Positions 1 through 6,204 are shown, numbered from the stretch's first letter. The stretch is DNA of 7,547 bases from Bacteroidota bacterium (GCA_002748015.1 PDRH01000059.1:1-7547); one strand, 5' to 3'. Made by a program: numbers and translations. The notes: generated by a model from the letters alone, not told the origin.

Positions 1-52
1 CGCCCGCGCCGATGGTACTACGGCCTGGCCCGTGGGAGAGTAGGTCGCCGCC
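1..52 (+). rRNA. rrf: 5S ribosomal RNA, 3' portion (5' end outside window)
   Basis: The first ~50 bases carry the conserved 3' half of bacterial 5S rRNA: CCGATGGTACTACGG (loop E / helix IV side), a GGCC..GGCC helix, then CGTGGGAGAGTAGGTCG. These align by eye with the E. coli segment CCGATGGTAGTG...GCGAGAGTAGG. The GTCGCCGCC ending resembles Bacteroidetes 5S. The exact 3' end (about 52) is estimated because the pairing 5' strand is outside the window. A strong terminator follows within 10 bases, so this is the last gene of an rRNA operon entering from the left. Confidence 0.9.
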
Positions 53-60
53 CCACTCCT

Positions 61-96
61 GTCCCCCCGACCCGCAAGGGCCGGGGGGACTTTTTT
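61..96 (+). terminator. Rho-independent terminator of the rRNA operon
   Basis: A 9-bp perfect GC stem (61-69 with 82-90, GTCCCCCCG/CGGGGGGAC) continues, after one A-C mismatch, into a CCC/GGG stem closed by a GCAA tetraloop. It is followed at once by TTTTTT (91-96). It lies just after the 5S end, as expected for an rRNA operon terminator. Confidence 0.95.
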
Positions 97-213
97 GTGC
101 ATGGGGGGGCCGCTGCCCGGGAAGCTCCCGGCATGCGTTGAGCCACGCCAGCCACCCGGTGCGTAGCTGCCCCCGGCTTCGCCCTCCTGTACGGGATAAG
201 AGGTCGGTACTCA

Positions 214-245
214 AGCCTGCAGCTACAGAGCAGGTTCTTTCTTTT
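214..245 (+). terminator. Possible secondary terminator downstream of rRNA operon
   Basis: A 7-bp stem (AGCCTGC 214-220 with GCAGGTT 230-236, including one G-U pair) has a 9-base loop and a broken T-rich tail TTCTTTCTTTT (235-245) that overlaps the stem's end. It is much weaker than the 61-96 terminator and could be a backup, or chance. Confidence 0.3.
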
Positions 246-293
246 GGCAATGTGAGGGGGGCTTGGAAGAGTACTACCCCTAGGGTGGTTTCG

Positions 294-325
294 TTGAGTA
301 GCAGTTTGCTACTGCAGTATCTTTG
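294..325 (+). promoter_or_regulatory. Orphan Bacteroidetes-type promoter motif
   Basis: TTG (294-296) is followed, after 21 bases, by TATCTTTG (318-325). This fits the Bacteroidetes consensus TTTG-N19-21-TAnnTTTG. Initiation would fall near 330-333. No gene follows on the plus strand; transcription would run into the 3' end of ddl in antisense. A small hairpin (297-313) occupies the spacer. Confidence 0.35.
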
Positions 326-420
326 CCTATATGGAATGTAGGTGTACCAGCTAGTGCTTAATCGCTTGTTCCTCTTTTGTCGTCTCTAGACATCAAGGCC
401 TATTCCCTTCGGCATTCATC

Positions 421-1410
421 TTACCCTCTAGCTATAGCTTCCTCAATTAGTTGCAAAAGAAGGTCTTCCATTGTCCATCCATGTGCCGCGACTTGCTGCG
501 GTAGTATGCTTTCAGAGGTCATGCCGGGTACAGTATTAATCTCAAGGAAATAGGGGGTATCATCCTGTATGATATAATCAGCGCGGGCAATACCTTTAAG
601 GTTGAGTCGGTGGTAGATGGCTTTCGTATAGTTTGCAATTTGCTCAGCCGTGTTGGCAGCTATTGGTGCCGGGGTTATTTCCTGCGTACTGCCGTCGTAT
701 TTGCTTTGATAGTCAAAGAACTCCGCTGGAGCGATTAGCTGCGTAATTGGGAAGACTGTATCTTTCCCATTTAGTTGTACCATCCCACAGGAGACTTCTA
801 TGCCTTCCAGGGCACGTTCGATGATAATGCTGTTGGCGTTTGCCAGGGCTTGGTTTACTGCGGGGAGCAGCTGGTCTTTCGCTTTGACCTTTTGGACTCC
901 TACGCTGCTACCATTGTCGTTGGGTTTTACAAATAGCGGGTAGCCGAGCTTTTCGTCTATAGCCTGTGCGTCTATCTTTGATAAGCAGTCGGTCTCGATG
1001 GATGGCGCCATGGGAACTATCCCCTGCAGGAATTGCTTACAGGCCCCCTTGTGAAACGACAGGCTCTGGGCGAGGACATCGCCAGTTGTGAATGGTATGC
1101 CCTGCATCTGGAGGTAGCCTTGAAGGACTCCATTCTCCCCTGGGTCACCATGAATGGCTATCATGGCTGCGCAGAAATCGATGCGGCCATCAGCCAGTGG
1201 CAACGTGAAGCTTGATGCGTCGAACTGGTATTGTCTCCCCGTTCCATCTGTGTACGTCCACTGGAATCCCCTTATATCTATGATGTACGGGTTATATCCT
1301 GCTTGCGCTAGCCATTCCTCAACTTGTTTAGCAGATGCTAGCGATATGGGGCGTTCGCCCGAGAGGCCACCGGTCAAAATGGCTATTGCCTTACCATCCT
1401 TCTCTTTCAT
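421..1410 (-). CDS. ddl: D-alanine--D-alanine ligase
   Basis: ATP-grasp ligase that joins two D-alanines in the cytoplasm, supplying the dipeptide used by MurF. The 329-residue length is normal for Ddl. Visible family marks: GGLSGERPISL near the start (E19 in the first D-Ala site), HGDPGENGVLQGYL (87-100), the ATP-grasp segment VKPNDNGSSVGV (161-172), SKYDG (236-240) in the omega loop, GIARADYI (273-280) and EINTVPGMT (290-298; E290 and N292 are metal ligands by family analogy). Tyrosine at 238 in the KY motif points to D-Ala-D-Ala rather than D-Ala-D-lactate specificity. The start ATG is preceded, 7 bases upstream, by AGGAAA, and a -7 promoter box lies 50 bases upstream. It converges on the rRNA operon and is divergent from the PorP/GldJ unit. 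murF, the next pathway enzyme, lies 3.4 kb away on the other strand. Confidence 0.96.
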   Translation of the reverse strand: MKEKDGKAIAILTGGLSGERPISLASAKQVEEWLAQAGYNPYIIDIRGFQWTYTDGTGRQYQFDASSFTLPLADGRIDFCAAMIAIHGDPGENGVLQGYLQMQGIPFTTGDVLAQSLSFHKGACKQFLQGIVPMAPSIETDCLSKIDAQAIDEKLGYPLFVKPNDNGSSVGVQKVKAKDQLLPAVNQALANANSIIIERALEGIEVSCGMVQLNGKDTVFPITQLIAPAEFFDYQSKYDGSTQEITPAPIAANTAEQIANYTKAIYHRLNLKGIARADYIIQDDTPYFLEINTVPGMTSESILPQQVAAHGWTMEDLLLQLIEEAIARG

Positions 1411-1459
1411 ACGTATGTTTCCTATAGCTTACTTGTGTCTCACTGCGTACATGAATATG

Positions 1460-1467
1460 CAAAGCTA
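1460..1467 (-). promoter_or_regulatory. -7 box of the ddl promoter
   Basis: Read on the minus strand this is TAGCTTTG, an exact match to the Bacteroidetes -7 element TAnnTTTG. Initiation would be near 1453, giving a leader of roughly 40 bases before the ddl ATG at 1410. I do not see a good -33 TTG at the usual distance. Confidence 0.6.
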
Positions 1468-1558
1468 CTATTTTTCTATCTGTTGTTGCGTGCATGTTAT
1501 GCGTCTGTGGCTTTAGCCGGTGTATAGGCTCTGTATAAATAGCAACCTCGGTGTGGTA

Positions 1559-1566
1559 TATTTTTG
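1559..1566 (+). promoter_or_regulatory. Possible upstream -7 box
   Basis: TATTTTTG matches TAnnTTTG. No TTG sits 19-21 bases upstream. If used, the transcript would start near 1573 and carry a ~125-base leader, including the inverted repeat at 1602-1639, before the small membrane protein. Confidence 0.25.
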
Positions 1567-1680
1567 ATTAGTAGAGCGGTACATTCCACTAAAATTCCAG
1601 CGCATGGCTTTTCTTCGTCTAGCAAGGTGAAATCCATGCCAATGGGTGTTTTGCGATGCGGTATGTTCGGATATTTTCGC

Positions 1681-1688
1681 TACATTTG
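1681..1688 (+). promoter_or_regulatory. -7 box of the small protein / PorP / GldJ unit
   Basis: TACATTTG is an exact TAnnTTTG match, placed 10 bases before ATG 1699 and 25 before ATG 1714. The nearest TTTTG (1649-1653) is 27 bases upstream, longer than the usual spacing, so the -33 part is weak. No exact -7 match occurs in the gaps before the PorP-like gene or gldJ, so this may serve all three genes. Confidence 0.5.
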
Positions 1689-1698
1689 CAAATTAGTA

Positions 1699-1935
1699 AT
1701 GGAAGCGTATTGCATGGGTCGTATTCAAAGCGTGTGGTTCTTCACATTTTTGGCTTGCGTATTGGGCGGTCTCCTCTTTGGGTTGCTCTATTACTACATG
1801 TCGTATGCTCCGTTGAGGGGTGGCCTGTTTAGGACGCTTTTGCTCCCAGTAGCCATGGGGGGGTGCGTAGGTGGGCTGATGGGCCATGCTGCGGCAAGCC
1901 GCTGGTTCGGGAGAGGGGGGCGTAGTAAGGACTAG
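1699..1935 (+). CDS. Small two-helix membrane protein of unknown function
   Basis: I do not recognise a family. The 78-residue product has two predicted membrane helices, about residues 11-33 (aromatic and leucine-rich, ending YYYM) and 43-65 (glycine-rich, GGCVGGLMG, a glycine-zipper-like pattern). It ends in a basic tail RWFGRGGRSKD. Charges suggest that the C-terminus, and probably the N-terminus, are cytoplasmic. I chose ATG 1699 because the upstream bases are AT-rich and a -7 box lies just before it. That spacing leaves almost no leader, so ATG 1714 (73 residues, starting MGRIQSVWFF) is a real alternative. The frame is open further upstream to 1564, but that part lacks coding character. 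The PorP-like gene starts 65 bases after its stop on the same strand, so cotranscription is likely. A role in the secretion or gliding machinery is only guilt by association. Confidence 0.6.
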   Translation: MEAYCMGRIQSVWFFTFLACVLGGLLFGLLYYYMSYAPLRGGLFRTLLLPVAMGGCVGGLMGHAAASRWFGRGGRSKD

Positions 1936-2000
1936 TCCTTTTGGCGATTAAGCTTACTGCGATGGTGTTTGTGTTTGTATGTGGGTAAACTAGATGTAAG

Positions 2001-3068
2001 GTGAGAGGCTATATAAGGTTCGTGCGCATATTCATTGTGGTAGGGCTGCTTTCGCTCTACGCAGCTTCGGTGCATGCGCAGCTAATCCTCGAGCAGCAAC
2101 CCTATCAGCAGCCGATGCTGCTGAATGCATCGCTTGTAGGTAGTGGTAATACTATGCGAGTTGGGATGGGCTATAAGAACCAGTGGATGAACCTATCCTC
2201 GCCCTACAACACGTTTGATTTGACCTACGACATGCACTTTGGTCTCTACCAGAACCATAACATCGGCGTGGCGATTTCCAACGACGTGCAGGGGCCTATG
2301 GTCTTGCAGCATATCGGGCTGAACGTCTACTACGCCTACATGCTGGATGTTACCTACAACTTCCGTCTACGAATGGGGGTGGGAGCTGGGGGGATAATGA
2401 AGGTTACGGATTACAATAAGCTGACGTACCCAGATATGCTCGAGGAGCATCATTCCAGTATTACTTACAAGAATAAGGCTCACTTCGCTCCGGATGTTTC
2501 GCTTGGAATCGCGGGCGACATTAACTCGTGGTATTTTGGCATTGCGATTAATCACCTGGTAGAACCCTCCTTCGATACTCGTGAGGGGAAGTTCCTGCGC
2601 TATCCTCGTAAGTATAGCCTCCATCTGCGCAAGGATTTCAATGTGTATCAGATCTATCGCTTCAAGCCTCCGTTGTATCTGAGCCCGGACATAATGCTGA
2701 GCTATTGGGATAAATCGCTAGAGCTCAATGTTGGTTTTACGGTAGAGTATAGGGGGATAAAGGCAAACCTCCGTGCAAGGGAGGGGTTGCTGTATTCTTC
2801 ACATCAGTTTAGCGTAGGGGTAGGATGGCAGGGACGGATTTTTGGTGTTATGTATTCCTACGGCATGGGAATTATGCCTGAGGGCTTCTACGGCCTTTCA
2901 GCGAGCGTACATGAACTGTCGATGAATTTCAATATACCGCACAAGCGGTTTAGCCACCTAGGGCGTTCGTACGGTAGGCGTGGTCGTCGGAAGCGTTATG
3001 CCCGGTATTCTCGTAAGCGAAGCGGTGCGGCTAGGAGCAAAAGGTACACTAAAGCTAAGGGTTGGTAG
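2001..3068 (+). CDS. PorP/SprF-family type IX secretion outer-membrane protein
   Basis: Outer-membrane beta-barrel of the PorP/SprF family, which works with type IX secretion and gliding machinery. A signal peptide is clear: basic start, hydrophobic core FIVVGLLSLYAAS, cleavage probably after VHA (residue 26), mature end QLILEQQPYQQP. Family traits follow: PMLLNASLVG, RVGMGYKNQWMNL, a barrel of alternating aromatic/hydrophobic strands, GIAINHLVEPSF (~185), and a late YSYGMGIMPEG...SASVHELSMNFNI. The start is GTG: an in-frame TAA lies five codons upstream and the first internal ATG is past the signal peptide. At 355 residues it seems somewhat long, because residues 311-355 form a tail with 18 Lys/Arg in 45. 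It lies between a small membrane protein and gldJ (105-base gap). The family is large, so PorP and SprF paralogues cannot be separated; hence no gene symbol. Confidence 0.88.
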   Translation: MRGYIRFVRIFIVVGLLSLYAASVHAQLILEQQPYQQPMLLNASLVGSGNTMRVGMGYKNQWMNLSSPYNTFDLTYDMHFGLYQNHNIGVAISNDVQGPMVLQHIGLNVYYAYMLDVTYNFRLRMGVGAGGIMKVTDYNKLTYPDMLEEHHSSITYKNKAHFAPDVSLGIAGDINSWYFGIAINHLVEPSFDTREGKFLRYPRKYSLHLRKDFNVYQIYRFKPPLYLSPDIMLSYWDKSLELNVGFTVEYRGIKANLRAREGLLYSSHQFSVGVGWQGRIFGVMYSYGMGIMPEGFYGLSASVHELSMNFNIPHKRFSHLGRSYGRRGRRKRYARYSRKRSGAARSKRYTKAKGW

Positions 3069-3107
3069 AAAGAAAAAAGCCGTTGGTCAAAAACAAAAAG
3101 GAAATTC

Positions 3108-3148
3108 TTCCGTATAACTATGAGAGGGGCTTGTAGTTGCCTACGGAA
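3108..3148 (+). other. Intercistronic stem-loop between PorP-like gene and gldJ
   Basis: TTCCGTA (3108-3114) pairs with TACGGAA (3142-3148), and inside it AACTA (3116-3120) pairs with TAGTT (3134-3138). The result is a 12-bp stem with a small internal loop and a 13-base terminal loop. There is no T-tract, so it is not an intrinsic terminator. It ends 25 bases before the gldJ ATG and could affect mRNA stability or the ratio of the two proteins. Confidence 0.4.
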
Positions 3149-3173
3149 ATAGGTAAAGATAAATAGAGAGAGT

Positions 3174-4718
3174 ATGAAGGTAAGGAATTTGTTGTCGGTA
3201 CTGGTCGTTGCTAGTGTTGCGGTTCTTTTCCTCGGTTCGTGTAAGAATCGTGATGGGACGGTGTCGCAGACCACAGGATGGAAGTACAATGATAAGGATT
3301 ACGGAGGCTTCATGGTGGTTGAAGGTTACCATCAGGAAACCGCTCCCGGGCTAGTATTCATAGAGGGCGGTACTTTTATCATGGGGCGTACCGAGCAGGA
3401 TGTGATGCATGATTGGAATGCATCTCCACGGCGAGTTACCGTTTCTTCCTACTACATCGATGAGACGGAGACCTCGAATGTGGGCTATCGTGAGTATCTA
3501 TACTGGCTACGGCGCGTGCTGGTCTCCTTCCGTCAGGTCTATGTTGATGCTCTGCCTGATACGCTAGTTTGGCGTTCACCCTTGGGCTACAATGAGCCTT
3601 TTGTAGAGAACTATTTCCGCCATCCGGCTTATAACAACTACCCGGTAGTCGGGGTGTCCTGGAGGCAGGTGGTTGACTTTGCGCAGTGGCGTTCCAATCG
3701 TGTGAATGAGCTGATGCTCCACAAGAAGGGGATTTTGAAGATGGATGTAGAGGGGCAGCACGATAAGGAGAACTTCGACACGGATGCTTACCTACTGGGG
3801 CAGTATAATCTCGGTGAGCATAAGGGGCTTCCCAACCTAAAGCCTGGGGCGGATGGAGAGCAGAGCCGACATGTTACCCTTGAGGATGGCATCATGTACC
3901 CCAAATACCGTTTGCCAACCGAGGCTGAGTGGGAGTTTGCGGCCTATGGTCTACTGGGGAACACGGTGGAGGAAACTGTGGCTGAACGTAAGGTCTACCC
4001 TTGGAATGGCCACAATGTTCGAAATAGCGACACCAAGGATATCGGCCAGTTCATGGGCAACTTTGTGCGTGGTAAGGGGGACTTCATGGGTACGGCTGGT
4101 GACCTGAATGACCGCGGTGATATTACTCGTCCGGTTGATAGCTATTGGCCCAATGACTACGGGCTCTACTGCATGGCGGGTAATGTGAATGAGTGGGTGT
4201 TGGATGTGTACCGTCCGCTCTCCTTTGAGGATGTTGATGAGTTCCGCCCCTTCCGTGGGAACATCTTCCAGACCTACGTAATGGACGAGAACTCAGACCC
4301 CAATGGAGGCCCCGTGGTTGCGGGTAAGGATAGTCTAGGCCGTATACGTCGTCGCAATATTACTGATGAAGAGGCAGCTGGGCGTCCCAATTATGATAGG
4401 GCGTACAATATCAACTACAAGGATGGCGACATCGAATCGACCATACAGTATCGTGACCCAGGAAATATCACGGAGGAGGAGTCTACTGGCAACATGTACT
4501 ACCAGGGTATTGATAAGGGGAACGAAAAGAATGTAGGTATGGTAACCCTGATTAATGACCACTCCCGTGTATACAAGGGCGGAGGCTGGAAGGATCGTGC
4601 TTACTGGCTTAGCCCGGGTGCACGTCGTTTCCTGGATGAGGATCAGTCAGCTTCCGACATTGGTTTCCGTCTTGCGATGGATGCCGTGGGTGAGCAGGCT
4701 GAGGTGGATAGGCAGTAG
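3174..4718 (+). CDS. gldJ: GldJ-type gliding/T9SS lipoprotein (FGE-sulfatase fold)
   Basis: Outer-membrane lipoprotein with a formylglycine-generating-enzyme (SUMF1) fold used structurally, not catalytically. The lipobox LGSC puts the lipidated cysteine at 23. Motifs in order: TTGWKYND (33-40), GLVFIEGGTFIMGRTEQDV (59-77), YREYLYWL (105-112), ENYFRHPAYNNYPVVGVSW (145-163), PKYRLPTEAEWEF (243-255), YPWNGH (275-280), WPNDYGLYCMAGNVNEW (325-341) and, at the end, GGGWKDRAYWL and RRFLDEDQSASDIGFRLAM. Residues ~366-457, with KDSLGRIRRR and YNINYKDGD, are an insertion in the fold. From memory, these N-terminal and insertion motifs fit GldJ better than its paralogue GldK/PorK, which usually has a PYGMVYIP-type start; porL/M/N do not follow, which agrees. 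In flavobacteria GldJ is needed for gliding and stabilises GldK. The 514-residue length is plausible for the family. A palindrome follows the stop by 15 bases. PorK is the main alternative. Confidence 0.8.
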   Translation: MKVRNLLSVLVVASVAVLFLGSCKNRDGTVSQTTGWKYNDKDYGGFMVVEGYHQETAPGLVFIEGGTFIMGRTEQDVMHDWNASPRRVTVSSYYIDETETSNVGYREYLYWLRRVLVSFRQVYVDALPDTLVWRSPLGYNEPFVENYFRHPAYNNYPVVGVSWRQVVDFAQWRSNRVNELMLHKKGILKMDVEGQHDKENFDTDAYLLGQYNLGEHKGLPNLKPGADGEQSRHVTLEDGIMYPKYRLPTEAEWEFAAYGLLGNTVEETVAERKVYPWNGHNVRNSDTKDIGQFMGNFVRGKGDFMGTAGDLNDRGDITRPVDSYWPNDYGLYCMAGNVNEWVLDVYRPLSFEDVDEFRPFRGNIFQTYVMDENSDPNGGPVVAGKDSLGRIRRRNITDEEAAGRPNYDRAYNINYKDGDIESTIQYRDPGNITEEESTGNMYYQGIDKGNEKNVGMVTLINDHSRVYKGGGWKDRAYWLSPGARRFLDEDQSASDIGFRLAMDAVGEQAEVDRQ

Positions 4719-4733
4719 CCATATTAAGTGCTT

Positions 4734-4783
4734 GTAGAACCAAGAAGGGCGTTGCATGCATGCAACGCCCTTCTTGGTTCTAC
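4734..4783. terminator. Perfect 50-bp palindrome, probable terminator after gldJ
   Basis: Bases 4734-4758 are the exact reverse complement of 4759-4783: 25 bp per arm, no mismatch and no spacer, with TTGCATGCATGCAA at the centre. The core AAGGGCGTTGC/GCAACGCCCTT is GC-rich. It is flanked by AGAACCAAGAA and TTCTTGGTTCT, which give a partial T-rich tail on either strand but no pure T-tract. It sits 15 bases after the gldJ stop and just before the murF -7 box, so it most likely separates the two transcription units. A protein-binding or cruciform role is possible. Confidence 0.7.
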
Positions 4784-4800
4784 CGATTAGTTGCTTTTTG

Positions 4801-4808
4801 TACCTTTG
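4801..4808 (+). promoter_or_regulatory. -7 box of the murF promoter
   Basis: TACCTTTG exactly matches TAnnTTTG. Initiation near 4815 would give a ~45-base leader before ATG 4861. The nearest TTG (4774-4776, inside the palindrome's right arm) is 24 bases upstream, slightly far. If it is used, the -33 region overlaps the palindrome. Confidence 0.5.
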
Positions 4809-4860
4809 TCTTGTCATAGTAGCTCTTCCGCTTTTCGTGTTGGATATAAACGTAGTATTT

Positions 4861-6204
4861 ATGGCAGAACACCCTTTTCAGGCCTTTGATAATGAGCTAA
4901 TAAAGAACATCTATAGCTACTTCTCCCCAGAGGCCGGTGTGTGTATAGATAGTCGGAGTGTAGTTGAGGGGGCTGTTTTTTTTGGTATACCAGGGCAACG
5001 GATTGATGGTGGCAAGTTTGCCCTTGAAGCGCTTAATGCTGGTGCTAGATTAGCAGTTATTGCTCAGGACTGTAGGCATGAGATGGAAAGCCCGCAAATA
5101 ATCCGAGTGGCTAACCCGCTCCTCCTGCTACAGGCCTTGGCGGCATACCATCGTAGCCAGCTGTCTATGCCTGTAGTAGCTATAACTGGGTCTAATGGGA
5201 AAACAACTACTCGCTCGCTTATCCAGGCGGCTCTGGCAGCAAGGTACATAGTCGGTGGTACGTTTGGTAACTACAACAACGAGTTGGGGCTTCCTCTCTC
5301 TCTCCTTAATGCCCCGACTGACGCTGAGGTCTTGGTGCTGGAGATGGGAGCGAGCCATCCGGGAGATATTGCTCTCCTCTGCGCAATAGCACATCCTACG
5401 CATGGTCTCATAACAAATGTTGGTGAGGCGCATCTAGAGGGGTTTGGTGGTATTGAGGGGGTAGCAAAGGCTAAGGGCGAACTATTTGATTACCTTCATG
5501 CTACTGGAGGGACCGGCTTTGTAAATGCGGATGATCCCCATGTTCAAGCGCAGGCAGAGCGGGTACACCTCGGATGTAGTGCTTCACCGTACTCCAGAGC
5601 AATGTACCAGGCCGAGGTGCAGGTAGCTCCAAGCGGACGACTTGCCGTGAGCTTTTCGTGGGGAGAAAAGCGGCATGCTCTGCAGCTAAACCTAATAGGC
5701 GAGTATAATGTGCAGAATATTATTGCCGCTATGCACGTTGCTCTGTACTTCAATGTGGACATTCCGAAGGCCATTGCCGCACTTGAGAACTATAAGCCGG
5801 TGGGTAATCGCTCTAACCTTTTGGAAGGTAGGGGAAATCAGATTGTTGCCGATTGCTATAATGCTAATCCTAGCAGCATGCGCGTTGCTATTCAGAACTT
5901 TCTTAGGTTAGCCAAGGATGAGCCAAAGCTTTTTATCCTCGGTGCAATGAATGAGCTTGGGGAGGAGAGTGAAGCTGCGCATGAAGGGATACTTGCGATG
6001 CTTCAGGAAGTTGAGAATGCCCGCATGATGTACGTTGGGGAAGCCTGGAATGCTGGGCGATACCCAGGCTTTTGGTTTCTCACGACTGAGCATGCCCGTG
6101 CCTTTCTGGTTAATGAGATACCGAGCAATACGTGGATACTTATTAAGGGTTCGCGCTCGTACGAGCTGGAAACGCTTTTAGATGTGCTAACAGGGGATGA
6201 GTAG
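4861..6204 (+). CDS. murF: UDP-N-acetylmuramoyl-tripeptide--D-alanyl-D-alanine ligase
   Basis: Cytoplasmic Mur ligase that adds D-Ala-D-Ala to UDP-MurNAc-tripeptide, completing the pentapeptide precursor. The 447 residues match the family. Domain 1 has CIDSRSV...GAVFFGIPGQRIDGGKFALEAL (28-58), the uracil-binding part. The P-loop is TGSNGKTTT (109-117), followed by FGNYNNELGLPLSLL (135-149) and EMGASHPGDI (161-170). TNVGEAHLEGFG leads to KAKGELFD (203-210), which probably holds the carbamylated lysine. DCYNANPSSM (331-340) and KGSRS (429-433) mark domain 3 and separate MurF from MurC/D/E. I start at ATG 4861: the frame is open to an ATG at 4756, but that one lies inside the palindrome and before the -7 box, and would add 35 hydrophobic residues foreign to MurF. 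The stop overlaps the next gene by 8 bases, implying translational coupling. ddl, upstream in the window, makes its dipeptide substrate. Confidence 0.95.
   Translation: MAEHPFQAFDNELIKNIYSYFSPEAGVCIDSRSVVEGAVFFGIPGQRIDGGKFALEALNAGARLAVIAQDCRHEMESPQIIRVANPLLLLQALAAYHRSQLSMPVVAITGSNGKTTTRSLIQAALAARYIVGGTFGNYNNELGLPLSLLNAPTDAEVLVLEMGASHPGDIALLCAIAHPTHGLITNVGEAHLEGFGGIEGVAKAKGELFDYLHATGGTGFVNADDPHVQAQAERVHLGCSASPYSRAMYQAEVQVAPSGRLAVSFSWGEKRHALQLNLIGEYNVQNIIAAMHVALYFNVDIPKAIAALENYKPVGNRSNLLEGRGNQIVADCYNANPSSMRVAIQNFLRLAKDEPKLFILGAMNELGEESEAAHEGILAMLQEVENARMMYVGEAWNAGRYPGFWFLTTEHARAFLVNEIPSNTWILIKGSRSYELETLLDVLTGDE

Larger units (their letters stand above)
97..420. other. Gene-poor spacer between rRNA operon and ddl
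   Basis: I see no credible coding region or tRNA in these 324 bases. The first ~100 bases are GC-rich, with a small bulged hairpin at 114-133 (TGCC-C-GGGA / TCCC-GGCA). A second hairpin with a T-rich tail lies at 214-245, a 6-bp hairpin at 297-313 (AGTAGC/GCTACT), and a plus-strand promoter-like motif at 294-325. The open frame over 12-341 runs through the 5S gene and is not believed. No convincing terminator for ddl, which ends at 421 on the other strand, is visible here. Confidence 0.6.
1411..1698. other. Divergent regulatory region between ddl and the PorP/GldJ unit
   Basis: This 288-base gap holds the ddl promoter (minus strand, 1460-1467) and two plus-strand -7 boxes (TATTTTTG 1559-1566 and TACATTTG 1681-1688). 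An imperfect inverted repeat lies at 1602-1639 (GCATGG... with ...CCATGC, extended by a few T/A pairs). The open frame entering from 1564 has no coding character before 1699. No sigma-70-type -35/-10 pair is evident. Confidence 0.5.

Noticed and set aside
97..260. tRNA gene after 5S, or part of another structured RNA
   Set aside because: No acceptor stem pair, anticodon arm or GGTTCRANNCC T-loop can be assembled; only short hairpins are present.
12..341. Open frame of 109 codons on the plus strand
   Set aside because: It runs through the 5S rRNA and its terminator; the composition is proline/arginine-rich from GC bias, with no domain.
1968..1998. TTTG-N19-TAGATGTA as a dedicated promoter for the PorP-like gene
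   Set aside because: The -7 half lacks TTTG, and initiation would fall at or past the GTG start at 2001. Read-through from 1681 is simpler.
2996..3332. Minus-strand open frames across the end of the PorP-like gene and the start of gldJ
   Set aside because: They are antisense to two well-supported genes. Their hydrophobic look mirrors the lipoprotein signal sequence and the basic tail; no promoter or family match.
3174..4718. Calling the lipoprotein PorK (GldK)
   Set aside because: The N-terminal TTGWKYND and GLVFIEGGTF motifs and the KDSLGR / YNINYKDGD insertion look like GldJ, and porL does not follow. PorK is kept only as an alternative.
4756..4860. N-terminal extension of murF with a hydrophobic, membrane-like stretch
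   Set aside because: Its ATG lies in the arm of the 50-bp palindrome and before the -7 box at 4801. The 35 extra residues have no counterpart in MurF, which is cytoplasmic, and the start at 4861 gives the normal length.
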